64,000 bases of DNA from Paramarasmius palmivorus (lineage: Eukaryota; Basidiomycota; Agaricomycetes; Agaricales; Marasmiaceae): positions 372,001 to 436,000 of the forward strand of contig JAYKXP010000021.1 in the NCBI GenBank assembly GCA_037176845.1, written 5' to 3'. The notes beneath the pieces were generated by a model, which had not been told where the DNA came from, searched no databases, and saw only the letters and a list, made by a program, of their open reading frames with translations. Below, piece after piece: positions 24,593-36,829 of this stretch. Position numbers and translations under genes: made by a program. Each line of letters starts with the position of its first letter. The first letter of the stretch is position 1.

Positions 24593-26728
24593 TTAAATAG
24601 CCCGACAGTGCCTCGTACGCGATGATTGCCTTGAGCTATATCATCATATCACCACTCGGAATTCGCGAATTAATAGTCAAAGATGCTCACCTACTATCCC
24701 AGATGGAAGCTCTTTCTCGCCGAGAATAGGAGTTCCCTCGCGTCACAATACACAATATGTGGGAAGGCTTCTACACGTTGCGTGGATCTTCTGTAGAGAA
24801 GGCGGCGTACTATCAGACCGAAAGTCGGTCAAATACTCCTGATATAATAAATGAGATGAAGTACGGGCAGTGTGGACCAACCCGACAGCTACGGTTCGCA
24901 TTTACCTGTGCTACCTTGTCAGCTGTGATGAAACGACCGCCAGAATGAATTGGGTGAGTGTTCATAGGGACTGTAACAATAACTGACGTACATCAACGTG
25001 CATCGCACCATGGAATGATAAAAGAGTGCACCAGTTGCCATCCGATTAAGTGGTATTGGTGTCCATCTTTCAAGCTAAGCAGGGTTTTTCTGATAGAGCA
25101 TCTGAACTTTGCCGAATCCAATCTACCGCTAAAGCTTGTTCCGAGAACAAGTGAAGTCCCCCGGCTTGACACAGTGCAGTAATCTGGTAGACGGCGGCCA
25201 AGGAATTCCATTTGCGCGTCAAATTGATCTCCGACCGGAGGGCAACATTTCTTGGTGCATATTTGCATCGTGAAGTACACAGACTTGAGAAAAACGCGCG
25301 CCAGTAATCGTCGTTTCGGGATTCCGATAACGATCCGCAGACTATGACCTATGAGTTATGAGCCGATCCATATATTGATGACCGCGTTTCCTATTCTGAA
25401 GCCACGATCCCAATAAACATTCCTCCCGGAAGATGTTGCATGCGTCGACGAAAGGGCATTTTAAAGGTCCGATGAAGGGCTGCCGGGCAGGCGGAGCACT
25501 AATTAGTGATTGACCCAACGAGAAACACTCCCGAGTGTATCAACGGTAAGGCAGTGCTGATTTGATAGCATGCACAATTTCTGAGGCCCGCGCTGGAGCA
25601 GGAAAGCGAAATCTGTGTCGAATCGTGAATGACCATGATCGTCTTTGGTGAAGAACGGTCGTGGGAATATACAGGAAAAATTTCCCAAAATTCCCTTACA
25701 GTAAGTACTTACGACAGTCCGTCCACTTGCCACTCTACTCATCTCTTTCTCAGACTGGATCTCTCAGGTCGATCGGAAAGATTCAAGTCACTCACAAACG
25801 ATGTTTTTTATGCCACGCTTCAATGTGGGGCGCAAGTATATTGCGAGTACAGCACAAATTTCATCGACCCAGTCGCTGGTGTCGATCGAAGTCGAGACTT
25901 TTTGAGTGTACTTTGTTACCTCTTTAAGACGACCCTGACAACTTCTAGGCATCGTTATAATAACGTGATCGCGCTTGAACACCAGCGCAACGACCACCGA
26001 AAAGCTCTCCAGGTTCCAGGTCTCGGGAAATGACCAGGCCTTCAAGCTTCAAGCTTCAGGCCTTCAGGATCGTCTTCATTTTCCTCGAAACAACCTTGAA
26101 GCGTGCGACTTCATGCACACCAGCACCTGGGCTTTTTCATAGTTGAGCACCATGCCGCAGGTGGCAATTATGATTTTGCCTATATCGGTTCATTGCGACG
26201 TGCACAAATGCCAGCTGCAATATCATCTCGGAGTTTTTTGGGGCCCATGGACAGTTGTTTGAGCTACATTTGATAGAATTCATTGGAGGCGTCAATCGAA
26301 CGATGTTTTGCGCATGTCATTGTCCCGGTGAAGCTTGGCGCCCGAAATCCCTGCACTAGCACGTAGTTGGCGGTGGGCTGGCCCCCCAGCACACAACCTT
26401 TATTAGTGGTCGGCATGCCTACGTGTGTCCAAGAAGCCCGAGTCGAGTCACGGAGATCCCAGCAAGGAGATCTCATCGTCATCTTGTCCGACAAAGCCGT
26501 AAGTGGGCATGACCTTTGCGAAGTTTTGCTCACACCGTTAACATCGCAGATCCAAAGATGGGCATGTACCTCGTGGTAATTATGTCACACCAGCAAAAGC
26601 CAAAGCATTGCTGAGATAGCTGAGTGTATTACTACAAAGAATGGTACATACCTATCACGACAAGAACAAATCTAGCCAAGAAAACACATAGCAACCTGAT
26701 AACCCTGTTTTTGAATAGACCCTAAACT
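24593..26728. other. Gene-poor tract
   Basis: About 2.1 kb. A possible short spliced frame at 25629-26033 (+) has a good donor GTAAGT near 25700, but I recognise no protein family in it. A short direct repeat CAGGCCTTCA occurs at 26035-26044 and 26057-26066, flanking AGCTTCAAGCTT. Nothing else stands out. Confidence 0.45.
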
Positions 26729-29059
26729 CTATATACTCCCGTACTTCTGCTCCGTATGCCGGCGCCAACTCTCTATTCTCGAAACAGTCTTGGTTCCGAG
26801 TGGTGCCTCTGTCGGGCTAAGAAGAGCACAATGTTCGTCAGCAGAGGAATCACCCGCCGCGTCAATAGATTTGGCTTTAGACCAAGGGTCTCCAACTAGC
26901 GTCGAAGTGCTGGAAGCTGTGCCAACTGACGACGTAGTGGTGGACTTGGATGCAGTTCTAGACGTAGAGTCATGTTCGACAATGCTACGCAAAGTTAAGC
27001 AATGGTTCGCTCAGGCAGACGACAGGACGTACCCCTTCATGATACCGGCCGACGCCAGCCTTTTTGCTTTCCTCTTGCTCACATTGTCTTCGTACTGATC
27101 CGTCTCATCGACAATCTCTTCAGATATGATTTCCTGAGAGGAATTGTTAGCTCCTACAACGTACACTGATTTCGTGTTATCTTGCCTCAATGATATCTGT
27201 TGGCGAAGAGATCAGTCAAGGGTCGTTGCCGTAGACGAGGGGATAAGAATACCTTCGAGTGTCAAAATACCCAAAGCGCTCCCAGCGTGCCCAGGAGCGC
27301 TACTTATTAGCAGTAGATGTGCTCTTCCGGTTTGGCTGCAAATGAAGGTTGGAGAGTGAACAATCGTTTACGATGAGGACACGAACAAGTAATCAAGGGC
27401 TTGAAAGCAGTTGACCGTCGGATGTGCTTCAGGAAGAATCGACAGAGCGAAACTTGAGACAGGTAATTGTTGCGCAGGATCATAACAGAGGAGCTATTGA
27501 GTTGTTTAGTAAAGGGTACATCGCGATACATATACACCTTACCTTCTTCACCAAAAGCAACCCCGTGAAAGCTAGAGGTTGCCCAGGTTCGTGAACAGGG
27601 AAACGCGAGTACCCGGTAGATAATCTGCGAAAGGAAAGGTAACTATTAAGTAAGGTCGGAAATAAGGGCCTTGCTACTCACAGCTCTTCGAGTTTCTTAT
27701 GATCAAGAATCGTGTCAGCGCTGAGGGTGACGACATCCTAACAGACGCTAGACGTGAGCTAAATTCAATTCGGGTCGAAACAAGAACATTCACCTTCAAC
27801 GGTGTCATCAAGCTCTTCACGTTCTTCGCACTTAGTTCCAGAACGCTGTTTAGGATACTAACTTCCTCTTCCATCAGCGGTTCTTCTCCTGTACGATGGA
27901 TCTGCAGTAAGGATTTGAGCTCCGCTTTTCTGTAGGTATGAGTTTCGTGAACTCCGAGGATATAGTCGAGTAATCTGGCAATAGGCCAGGCTATGGGTGC
28001 TGCGAAGGGAAACGACTGAGCGGGTAGGTTGATGCCAATCGGAACGGTGCCCCTACCAATGATCCACATCAATGCTAACACAAAATCTGAACATGCTGCG
28101 CCAATAGCGAGACCATACCGAACGCTAACAGCCTGAGGGATAATCCTAGAGATCTCTGATTAGCCTGTTGTCCAAAGGAGGCACAGCGAGTGATACATAC
28201 TCTCTGGAAAATGTCATTTTCATGAGTGAGCTAGGAACCCCCGGATCAATCAAGTCGACAGGAAACGCACCCAAATATCACTAGAAACACGGCGAGTGAG
28301 AATCTAGAGGGTGTTTCCAATATAAAACAGACGCACCGATCGCTGTTGTGGAGATGACAATAGCAGCAAGTCCACCTCCGATCTACGAATGAGAGTTGCA
28401 AGTCAAAAGAGGCTCAAACATAGCGAAATGGCCAGCGTACTGCGCTATCAAGAAATATGGGTAATGTCTCATTGACAATCTATTGCGGGTCAGCGTAAAC
28501 GCCGAGGCCAACGGAGTGGGGTACGCACAACATTGCTGAGCAAAAGAACCTGGAAAACACGGCGTTAAAGCGTGTATTTGAGGGGGATAGGTAAGAAAAC
28601 ATACGACCAGAACCCAATGACGACCCTTTTTCATGAGTTGGAGAACTGGGAGAAGCGATCAGGGATGGTGAGGTGACAGGAGGCGGAGTTTCAACCTTTC
28701 TGCGCGTTTCTTCGTTCCCTGGGTGAAGACGAGGATTCTGCGAGCACGCGGAGGTGAAGTTGGTCAAGTCCCATCAGGCCAAGAGTCAGCCTGCAGAATG
28801 AACGAAATTAATCTCAGTTAGCTATCAAGAAATATGGCATTCACCCTGAGAATATACCGCCTAAAACCACAAACGCAGCACTAAGAGACAGCTTGAACCA
28901 CAGCGGCGAACTTCCTTCGATCGGTGTACCCTCAGGAGGGTGTATCTTGCAGTGCCGTGAGAGTTTGTGGTACTCGACATGTGAGAGTGCATGGAGGGGT
29001 AGGGAGAAGGTGGTTTTGGTTAAAGCGAGGAGCGTCAATACTGTAAAAGCGAGGACCAT
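26729..29059 (-). CDS. CNNM/MAM3-family protein: DUF21 membrane domain plus CBS pair
   Basis: A many-exon gene. The start MVLAFTVLTLLALTKTTF is a signal/anchor segment. The DUF21 (CNNM transmembrane) region shows GGIFSGLTLGLMGLDQLHL, LLLSNV, NETLPIFL and IPQAVSVRYGLAIGA. It is followed by the linker WPIARLLDYILGVHETHTY, RKAELKSLLQIH and MTPLK. The CBS pair reads LSTGYSRFPVHEPGQP and, near the end, LGILTLEDIIEEIISEEI, VDETDQYED. A final exon (about 26991-26729) adds a Ser/Thr-rich tail joined as IMKG|IVEHDS. Homologues include yeast Mam3, linked to manganese sensitivity and vacuolar metal handling, and animal CNNM magnesium transport proteins. Both conserved halves are intact. The expected location is the vacuolar or plasma membrane, by analogy only. 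Confidence 0.9.
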
Positions 29060-31288
29060 GGGTTGATGGGAAAAGATTTCGCGGGAAGTTTTGTTGTTGA
29101 TATAGTTAGGTAGCTTCTCCGTTATCAAGGATCAATACGAGAGAATATAGCCCAGCGATGTGTCATCTACCGATAACGAACAACAGCCAGTATGTAGCTG
29201 ATTATTCGCTCGTTGGAGGTGGAAGACAAGTGGAAGAGAGTCAGGGTAGTTTTCAATAGGTGCCTTGGTTTTCTTGGCGTTTCATATAGGAGCTTTTCGA
29301 GGACGATTCGGCACGTCATGAGGGAAAACTTGTGATCGAAATCCAAACTGTGACATCCGCTCTGTTATCTGCCTCCGGTTATGACTGTAAAACGTACCAC
29401 AACGACGGTAGAAAAAGACGGCACACGACACGAATTAGGTCCCCTACGGACCGGTGTTTCCTCATTTCCATCGAAACGGCACTTCTCTTGCGAAACACGA
29501 GGCGCCTGGGATTGTTGGGGACGGAGGTAAGCGGTTCAATTGGCGGAAAAATTGGTACGTGTCTCGGAATCGATTGCCAAGTGACCGCTAGATGTGGAAC
29601 TTTCTGGTTGACATGTCGAGTAAAATGAAAGCATACTGCAGCTTGAAGACCTGTAAGCCCTGGCAAGCTATTAGTGTCTGCGAGTTTTGCGACGCGGCAC
29701 CGAGTATCAAGGTACTGCGACTGACATTTAGTAATCATTCAATCGTGGGACATCGATCCGATAAAGTACCTCGGAAGCAAAGCCAGTTCCTTTTTCGATC
29801 CTCGCGTTGAACGTTGAACATTCAGCTTGGACCACTCTATACCTCCACCGAACAATCCCGGCCCCAAAAAAATCTCTAAAAAGCAGAAGATCGATTTCAG
29901 TACGCCCGCAAACGGCCTGTAAGGCCCACCTGCTATGACCGATAACGGACCTCCGGATTGAAGATTCCCAGCTCACCAGATTTTAGAAACATTTCCGGCA
30001 TACGAGCTCACACCCCCGCGGCTGGTATGGCTGTGTAGAAGTGTGCCGGGTTTCGATAGTAAAGGGCTTTCGTGGCGAAGGTCCTGGTTATCGACGTCGA
30101 GGAAGGAAAGAGTGCATCATCAATCACGTGCTACTTTTCGCTCTTTCCACTCAGAGTCACTGTCCTGTGTCCAGGTATTTGCCATCTTTTAGGTTCTCTT
30201 AAAACCCGCGAAATCATTTTATCTCAAAGTACCACGAGCAGCTCGGAGAGTCCAAATGGTGTAGCCGTCTTGAACGAGGGTTGGGATGGTGGATATTGGT
30301 CGAGTCAAGAAGCTGCTGCCAGTTCGAGCCTGCTCCTTATTCCATCCTCCATCATGAAATACTTAAACAGTGTCATCCAGGTGAGTATGCCACATGGAAG
30401 CTCCCAGAGCCTGAGGAGGTTTTGACTCGGCTCCCAGGGCTACAAGGTTGTACACACGCTTGCACACGTCGAGTACCATCTCGTCACTAGACAATCCGCA
30501 GTGGGGAGTGGCACTTCTTTACCCCGCTAAGGCCTTTCTGGCGAATTGGCCGCTAGAATGGTAGCAAAACCGGATCTTTCTGCCACATTGACCGGCCAAT
30601 GTCTCTGTTCGAGCTGTAAGGTGTGTTTAGCGCCGATTGAAATGGCCGAGCGTCTATTGAAGATTAGCAACGAGTTTAGAAACAGGTTAATGACGTTCTT
30701 CGGACTTCAACAGCCCCCGCATTTTTCTACCATTGGCTCTGCAGGAAAGAAGCTCGTAATTACCGCTGCCTCGCACAGCGATCTCGACTCATGAAGAACA
30801 CCGCCATCCAACACTGCCTTCGACGTTTTGATCACCCTCCATCATTACACCTCGTGGTGACTGCTGCGTTGGGACATGTGCTAGTCATATCGGTACTCGA
30901 CTGTACTGTGTCATTGCCACCCAAGTCTAACACCTCTTCTCAGGGGGACCGAAATCATCAATTGCAGGTTTACTCATGATCAGGCATCAGGAGTGGATAT
31001 GTCGTGTACTGCTTGAGGGCAGATGACTCGGCCATTTAGAGGTGCTGTCCAAGTCCAGTACCGTCCCGTACATGCTAGGCCATTCATGCCACCCGTCGCG
31101 CCGCCCAACCCCCGACGGTACACAAACATCAACAGCACTGGCTGAGCGCTTCCGCAGAAATGCTGCAATAATAATCCCGTGCTCCATTGTTCGTATTGAT
31201 GATGGAGATTGGTATAAAAGTATAAAAGGGTTCGTTCAACCGTGGGATCCTGAATAAATTCCTTCATTTCTTTCTTTCTCTGTCCTCC
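29060..31288. other. Gene-poor tract with divergent promoters at both ends
   Basis: About 2.2 kb. Candidate fragments at 30240-30480 (donor GTGAGT near 30380) and 30546-30800 have some exon-like sequence, but I could not join them into a gene and recognise no domain. Two TATAAAA boxes near the right end belong to the kinase-like gene. Confidence 0.4.
31213..31227 (+). promoter_or_regulatory. Double TATA box of the kinase-like gene
   Basis: TATAAAA occurs twice in 15 bases (31213-31219 and 31221-31227), about 65-75 bases upstream of the ATG at 31289. A CT-rich leader (TTTCTTTCTTTCTCTGTCC) lies between, as is usual in basidiomycete promoters. Confidence 0.6.
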
Positions 31289-32563
31289 ATGGAAATGTAC
31301 GTTGGTTGTGATGTGAGTGTCTTTGCTCTGGATATCATTGGAACCCACTGATCGCACTATAGTCTGATACCGTCGAAACGGTCCACCACCATTCCCTTCT
31401 ATTACTAGCTGATGACGCTTTATCTGTGAAAGACACTGCTGGTCTTTCCGCTGACCATTCCACCACGACTTATCGAGGTGAAGACAAACGTGGTAGTTTG
31501 TTTGCAGTACGAGTGTGGCGAGAGAAGTGCTCCGAGCTCGAGACTAGAAAACGGTTCATGAAGGTAACCTGGCACGCACTACACGTTCGATATTGTGCTG
31601 ACTGTAACCACAATCCAGCGCCTAGAGCGCGAGCTTCTTGTCTGGCACAATTTGCAACATGCAAACCTCGCGCCGTTACATGGGTTGACGTTTACCTATG
31701 GAAAGTGGCCTGCGTCTGTAACACCTTACTACCGAAACGGTAATATCAACGAATATCTTGCTAAGCACTCGAAAAAGGACGTGCTCCGTCTGGTGCGTGT
31801 ATTGTATTTCCCGTTTCGAGCGTTTCTCCTCACCCTTCGCGCGATGTAGCTGTGTGGCGTAGCTAAAGGACTATCCCATCTTCACAGTCGCGAGCCTCCT
31901 GTAGCACATGGCGATGTTAGAGGGGTAAGTATCTATTTCTCTTTGTTGGTATTCTATATTGAATCTCCCGGTAGTGCAACATCTTCATCGACGACGACGG
32001 ATCTCCCGTCCTCACAAATATAGGCACCAACCACCTACCGATTCCACCCAACTGGATCATCGCTAGCGACGACGGGACACGTTGGATGGCACCTGAAATC
32101 ATGCTCTCGGATGTTACCATATCACCGATGGTGGCATATGAGGATTCACGACTACAGGTAACACCTGCTAGTGATGTATACAGCTTTGGTATGACGATTT
32201 TGGAGGTGTGTCTCTTTAGGCTTTCTTCGGAAAGGAGACTAATTGAAGCGCCTGGATATAGGTGTACACTGGACGTGTACCATATGCCCATAAAAGGTTC
32301 TACGGAGGTGTCATACACGATGTTGTAAATGGCATTCGACCCCCTAGACCGGATTCTGGGTCATCTCCATGTTTGACGGATGAGATATGGGAGGTCATCA
32401 CCAGTTGTTGGGAACAGGATCCTTGTCGACGACGTGAGTAGATGTTGAGACGCCAACTACTTGGTACTGAATACTGACGAACGTGTCTTTAGCTACCATA
32501 GATGCTGTCCTCAGGCGTCTCCGTATCCTTCATAAGACCTCTTTGCTTAAGCCCTCTCTTTGA
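31289..32563 (+). CDS. Protein kinase-like domain protein, probable pseudokinase
   Basis: Seven exons (31289-31312, 31363-31563, 31619-31792, 31850-31924, 31975-32205, 32262-32433, 32493-32563) give 315 residues. The kinase fold is readable in order: beta3 LFAVRVWREK, alphaC RLERELLVWHNLQH, NGNINEYLAKHS, catalytic loop HGDVRGCNIFIDDDG, DGTRWMAPEIM, SDVYSFGMTILEV, and the C-lobe end CWEQDPCRRPTIDAVLRRL. Three canonical catalytic features are altered: the beta3 Lys of VAVK is Arg, the DFG motif reads TNIG so the metal-binding Asp is missing, and no Gly-rich loop is evident. The HRD-type Asp and the APE motif are kept. The architecture is that of the tyrosine-kinase-like families expanded in Agaricomycetes. 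Loss of activity is inferred, not shown; a scaffold or regulatory role is possible. Confidence 0.85.
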
Positions 32564-32734
32564 AATCTATTGTATTTATTTTATGCACCGTATGTTGCCA
32601 TAGCTTACTTCATTCCTGTATACATATCATTCTCGTGTATTTTAATAACTGATAACACTAGTACATTGCCATAAGAATGCTATACTACAAATACATTGAA
32701 ACGATTGTTTGAATTCAGTGGAAAGGGAAGGTGT

Positions 32735-33312
32735 TTAAGAGATAGCGATCTTCTTGGGAGCAGCTTCCTTTCCAGTCTTGGGGAAGGTGACAGTGAGGAC
32801 ACCATCTTCCAAAGAAGCCTTAATTTCGTCCTCCTAAAATAGCGCCATCAGCATTGGTATTCAATCGCGAATCCAAGGAAACGAATACACATACCTTTAC
32901 GCCCTGAGGAAGCTGTAGAGTGCGGGAGAATTTGCCATATCTCCTCTCACGGATAGCATAGCCATCCTGTTTGCGTTCCTCGTCAACCTTGGTCTCGCCA
33001 GAAACAGTCAAGCGACCATCGTGGATGTCGATCGCGACATCTTCCTTCTTCAAGCCAGGAAGCTCGAAAGTGGCGGTGACGAGGTTCTTCTCGGCGTCCT
33101 CGTGAAGGTCCATCCTGTATAGGCACTTTGTCAGAATTCGAATACATCAGGTTCAAAGAGTGACTGCGGACATACCTTGGCTTGATGGCCTTTGAGACAC
33201 CGTTCTGGCTGTCACTGGCGCCCTGCTGGATTTGACCCGCAGTAGGACGGCCAAAGACACCATCAAAGAAGCGGTCGAAGTCGTAGAAAGGCTCGTAGTA
33301 GTAGACAGACAT
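32735..33312 (-). CDS. Small heat shock protein, Hsp20/alpha-crystallin family
   Basis: Three exons (33312-33176, 33114-32895, 32833-32735) give 151 residues. The alpha-crystallin domain starts at about residue 46 with MDLHEDAEKNLVTATFELPG, followed by KKEDVAIDIHDGRLTVSGE, RRYGKFSRTLQLP and the conserved A-x-x-x-n-G-V-L-T-V motif (ASLEDGVLTVTFPK). The C-terminus carries the short KKIAIS tail containing the I-x-I motif used for oligomer assembly. It is an ATP-independent chaperone of cytosolic unfolding proteins. The N-terminal arm is aromatic-rich (YYYEPFYDFDRFFDGVFG), as is common in fungal Hsp16-type proteins. The length is normal. The promoter has a TATA box and a perfect heat-shock element, so heat induction is expected. 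Confidence 0.96.
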
Positions 33313-33396
33313 GTTCGGTTGAATGAGGGTTGTTTGAAGAGGTTGTTTAGAGTACGATGGTTGTTATTGCTGAGGTCGATCTGAGACGAAGGCCCG

Positions 33397-33404
33397 TTTT
33401 TATA
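33397..33404 (-). promoter_or_regulatory. TATA box of hsp20
   Basis: TATAAAAA on the minus strand, about 85 bases upstream of the Hsp20 ATG at 33312. Confidence 0.6.
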
Positions 33405-33500
33405 AGGCTTTGAGAAGGTCTCGAAATTTCTTGCTTACAAGAGTTTCGATAGATTGCGCACGGAATGACTTCAGCCTAGCTCATGAGACAGAAGGAAAGG

Positions 33501-33513
33501 GAAAGTTCTAGAA
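33501..33513. promoter_or_regulatory. Heat-shock element upstream of hsp20
   Basis: GAAAGTTCTAGAA is a perfect three-unit array nGAAnnTTCnnGAAn, the binding site of heat-shock factor trimers. It is about 190 bases upstream of the Hsp20 ATG and 100 bases upstream of its TATA box. A second, two-unit site (GAAAGTTC) lies at 33589-33596, and a further GAAATTTC at 33423-33430. Confidence 0.7.
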
Positions 33514-34084
33514 TGACTGCGAGGGTTCATCAGTCTTCGCGTTCACTCTCTCAGAATCTAGAGTATCCTAGTTCACCAGTCACGTATAGAAAGTTCCGAG
33601 AGAACCTAGAGAACCTGGAGGTGCATTCGCACCAACGACGCGTTGAATTGCGAGCGAACTTGAAGTTGGAAGCAAATCGAGAAGTGTGAGAAAACCCGTC
33701 TCGGTTCCGAACATGACTCGGGTGACTAGTACAAATATGTACACATGGTCCGTGCGCACCAAGAAATCCTATATATACCGGCTCCCAACATTTATGATCC
33801 CCATCTCTTGTGCTCGGGCACGTACTATCGCCAGTGAGGTCTTTACCGAGGCATAGTCTTTTGCTGATTGCAAATTACACATCCGAACCCGTCTGTTAGC
33901 TCACGCTTTCAGCAATTTTTGGACCCTCCTCATCTTCACTTCCTTAGTGACAATGTCTTTGGACGTTCGAAAGGATTGAAGTTAACTAGTACAATTGCAT
34001 GTATATTCCACTCAAACCAATAAAAAATTACAGGATTTCATGAAATACCCGGTTAGATTGCTTGAGATGATCGTGAATATAGGT
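33514..34084. other. Spacer between hsp20 and amylase genes
   Basis: Contains the distal part of the hsp20 promoter and the 3' region of the amylase gene. No gene seen. Confidence 0.5.
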
Positions 34085-36829
34085 CTACTTCCAGGATGAG
34101 TTCAGTGTTTGCGAGCCTGAACTTGCAGTCGTAGCTTGACGATTTGGATCAGACTCCCATACAACCTATGAAAGGGCTTCAGTATGCTATGAAGGGCAAC
34201 GAAAACGAAGCTTCAATTAAGACTCACACTTCCATCTGTTTGCTTCCGAATGAACTTGTACTGTATCGCAGTATTTGCAGGAAGATTGACAGTTACCGAC
34301 CACTGTGGATAGTTTGCCGAAGAAAGCGCAATCTTCGAATATCTAATTAGTCACAGAAAACTTTGGTTAGCAGATTTCCGAAGCGTACCGCGGAAGCTGG
34401 TGCCCAGTTCCCGAGCTGGGAAATACTGCCAACGAGGAAGATATTCTACGTGCGACTTTAGGGTCATCGTAATAAGTCAAGCAGTCAAGTAATTAGACCT
34501 CTCCGAATACTGTCGTTGCAGTCTCTACAAAGGTGACAGCGACAGTGCCGCTGCCTCCACCTCCGGTACCTCCGCCGCCGGAACTGCCGCCGCTTCCTTT
34601 CTGACCGGTGTGGATGGCGATTGCGCTTCGAGCTGGTACAGTAGCAGTGAACTGACCACCAGAAACCGTGATACTATGCAAACATGTCAGATGCAGCAAT
34701 GGCAACATCACATTCAAACGTACCCAGTGCCGGTGCAAGCACCATTAGAGCTACTTCCACTGATCACATCACAGTAACTGCCATCTGCAAGGGACGTCGT
34801 AAAAGTAGCACTCCAGCCCGAGTCGGCGTTATTAATAGCCACGAAACCTGCTGAGCCTAAACTCCAACACTGTCAAAAGATTGCACTGCCAAAGATGGTT
34901 TAGAGCTGACCTCGACCAAAAGCAATTTGTTGAGACTGAGGAGAAACCCAGTTGTTCAAAGCAGCCGAACCGACGGTGTTCCTGAACCCGACCATACCAG
35001 AGAAGGCTATCCAGCGGTGTTGGCAGAGCCAGCCGTTGGAACCACCGGTTCCTGAGCATGTTCCAGCACCTAGATGAGCGGAAGATCAGAGCCTAATTGA
35101 GGTGGCGGCTCGCTTGAGATACGTACCGCCGTTCGGAGCACCGGCGTCGTTGTTAGAGAAGGAGTAGCTTGACAAGATAGTCGGTGTACCATAAGGATGG
35201 GCTAAAGAGAAGATCGTCGCCGTGACATAGGTGTTTGAAGGAGAGTTGCTGTTAAGAGAGTTACCGCCCTGGGTAGATGAGTCAGTTATATTACAATTCT
35301 CCACTAGCAAATAGAGGTAGAACCTACTCGTTCGGTATCGTGGTTTACGACGAAGACGTTCGCCTGAGATCCGGATATCCAACCTAGAGAAGATGATGTC
35401 AATTTCGAGGAATCAGGTTCACATCACACTGGCGTACCTTTGTTCTCGAGATCTTGGAGATTAGAAATTCCACTGCTAAGGAATGCATCTCTGATGGTAG
35501 TCGTGTATCGGAACCTGAACAGAGCGAACACATGTGAACACTCATAAGTAAACGCAGATCATCCCTTGGCTTACTCTTGAACATCACCTGCGGAAGTACA
35601 CAAAATTAGCACTAAACTTGTAAACCCGAGAAGAACGAGTTCTACCATTTCCAACGTATTCCGATGGCTGGATTGGTTCACCTGCCCCGAAGATAACCTC
35701 TTGCGTGACATATGGACTTGAATTGAGGCGGCCGAGGATGTTGGCAAGGTCAGTAGCGGGGATGTCTGCAACACGCTTATCAGAACCTTCTTCGGTCGGC
35801 CACGAGGAAAATACATACGTTTCGCCGCATCCAACCGCAAACCATCGACACCGAGCGACAGCAGGTCATTGACGTATGCAGCTAACCGACTGCGGACGTA
35901 TTCCGTATCCGTGGCGAGACTAAATCATGCTTAAATCACTGAAATCGGAAGGTTACATCAAAGAATGACAACTTACTCTGCCAAATTGACTAATTCACAT
36001 GTTTGGACCTCAACGCGGTTACTGTAGTCTTGGATATCATCACCGGGCTCGAGGCCACAATGATGGAAGTCCTATGGAGGGGAAGAATTAGATCGAGGCA
36101 TGCAGTGGTGGAGCGTCCTTCATGATCGAAGAGACGATGCCGTACCTGGTTCTGGTATATTCCTGGGTAGTTGTAGTGCGTGAAGGAGGAACCAGCGACT
36201 CCGGTACCGGAGTCTATGCCAGCCATGTGGTTCAATACTGTGTCTATTTCCGTATGTCAATTAACAAGCATTTAGCTTCTCGGAGGCATTGAGAACTCAC
36301 CGGCGATGACCTTGACACCAGCGGTGTGACAGGTAGAGATCATGCTGTTGTTAAAAGCACCGTCGAATTCGAGATCATAGTTAAACATCTGAATGGAAGA
36401 GAACTCGCCTTTGGAACTGCTGGCGGTTTCCACGCTTTGACGTCAAGATGTAGGAGACTGGTTGGTAGTCGGTCCACCATTGATCGCCTTGGATGTGTTC
36501 CGCGGGTGGACTCACTGTCAAGTTCAACTGAGATGAGCGAGGAAAGCTGATCTAGGAAAGGCGGTGAACAGACCTTGGACGAAACCATAACCAGCTGGGC
36601 CAATGAAATTGGTGCATTCGGCGGCGATACTAGCTCAACGGTCATTAGGCGAGTAGAGAGAACAAAGGCGAGGAGCAGACCTGTCCCAAGACCAGTCAAA
36701 CATTTGGATGATGACCGACTTGGAGCCTGAAGGCGCTCTCGACGAGATTGTTGCATTATCCGCGAGGGGGGCAGCAGTCGTTCTGAGAATGGCCGAGAGA
36801 GTGGCTAGAGCGAGTGGTAGGAAATGCAT
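34085..36829 (-). CDS. Secreted alpha-amylase GH13 with C-terminal CBM20
   Basis: A many-exon gene of roughly 570 residues. It cleaves internal alpha-1,4 bonds of starch. The signal peptide is [20 protein letters not shown]. The catalytic domain shows [49 protein letters not shown] (nucleophile Asp), [13 protein letters not shown] (acid/base Glu) and [12 protein letters not shown] (third Asp). It looks like the GH13_32 type found in basidiomycetes. A Gly/Ser linker ([15 protein letters not shown]) leads to a CBM20 starch-binding domain on four small exons past an in-frame stop: [30 protein letters not shown]|, [16 protein letters not shown], then [10 protein letters not shown], ending in NSSWK and the stop at 34085-34087. 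One intron (36408-36345) fits only with a GC donor. The three catalytic acids and the CBM20 Trp residues are intact. Confidence 0.95.

Noticed and set aside
25030..25095. Sequence AAGCTAAGCAGGG, as in animal 5S rRNA
   Set aside because: Only about a dozen bases fit; the rest of a 5S gene is absent.
30546..30800. Frame with CLCSSCKVC, resembling a zinc-binding (GFA-like) protein
   Set aside because: The rest of the family is absent and no start or splice structure could be built.
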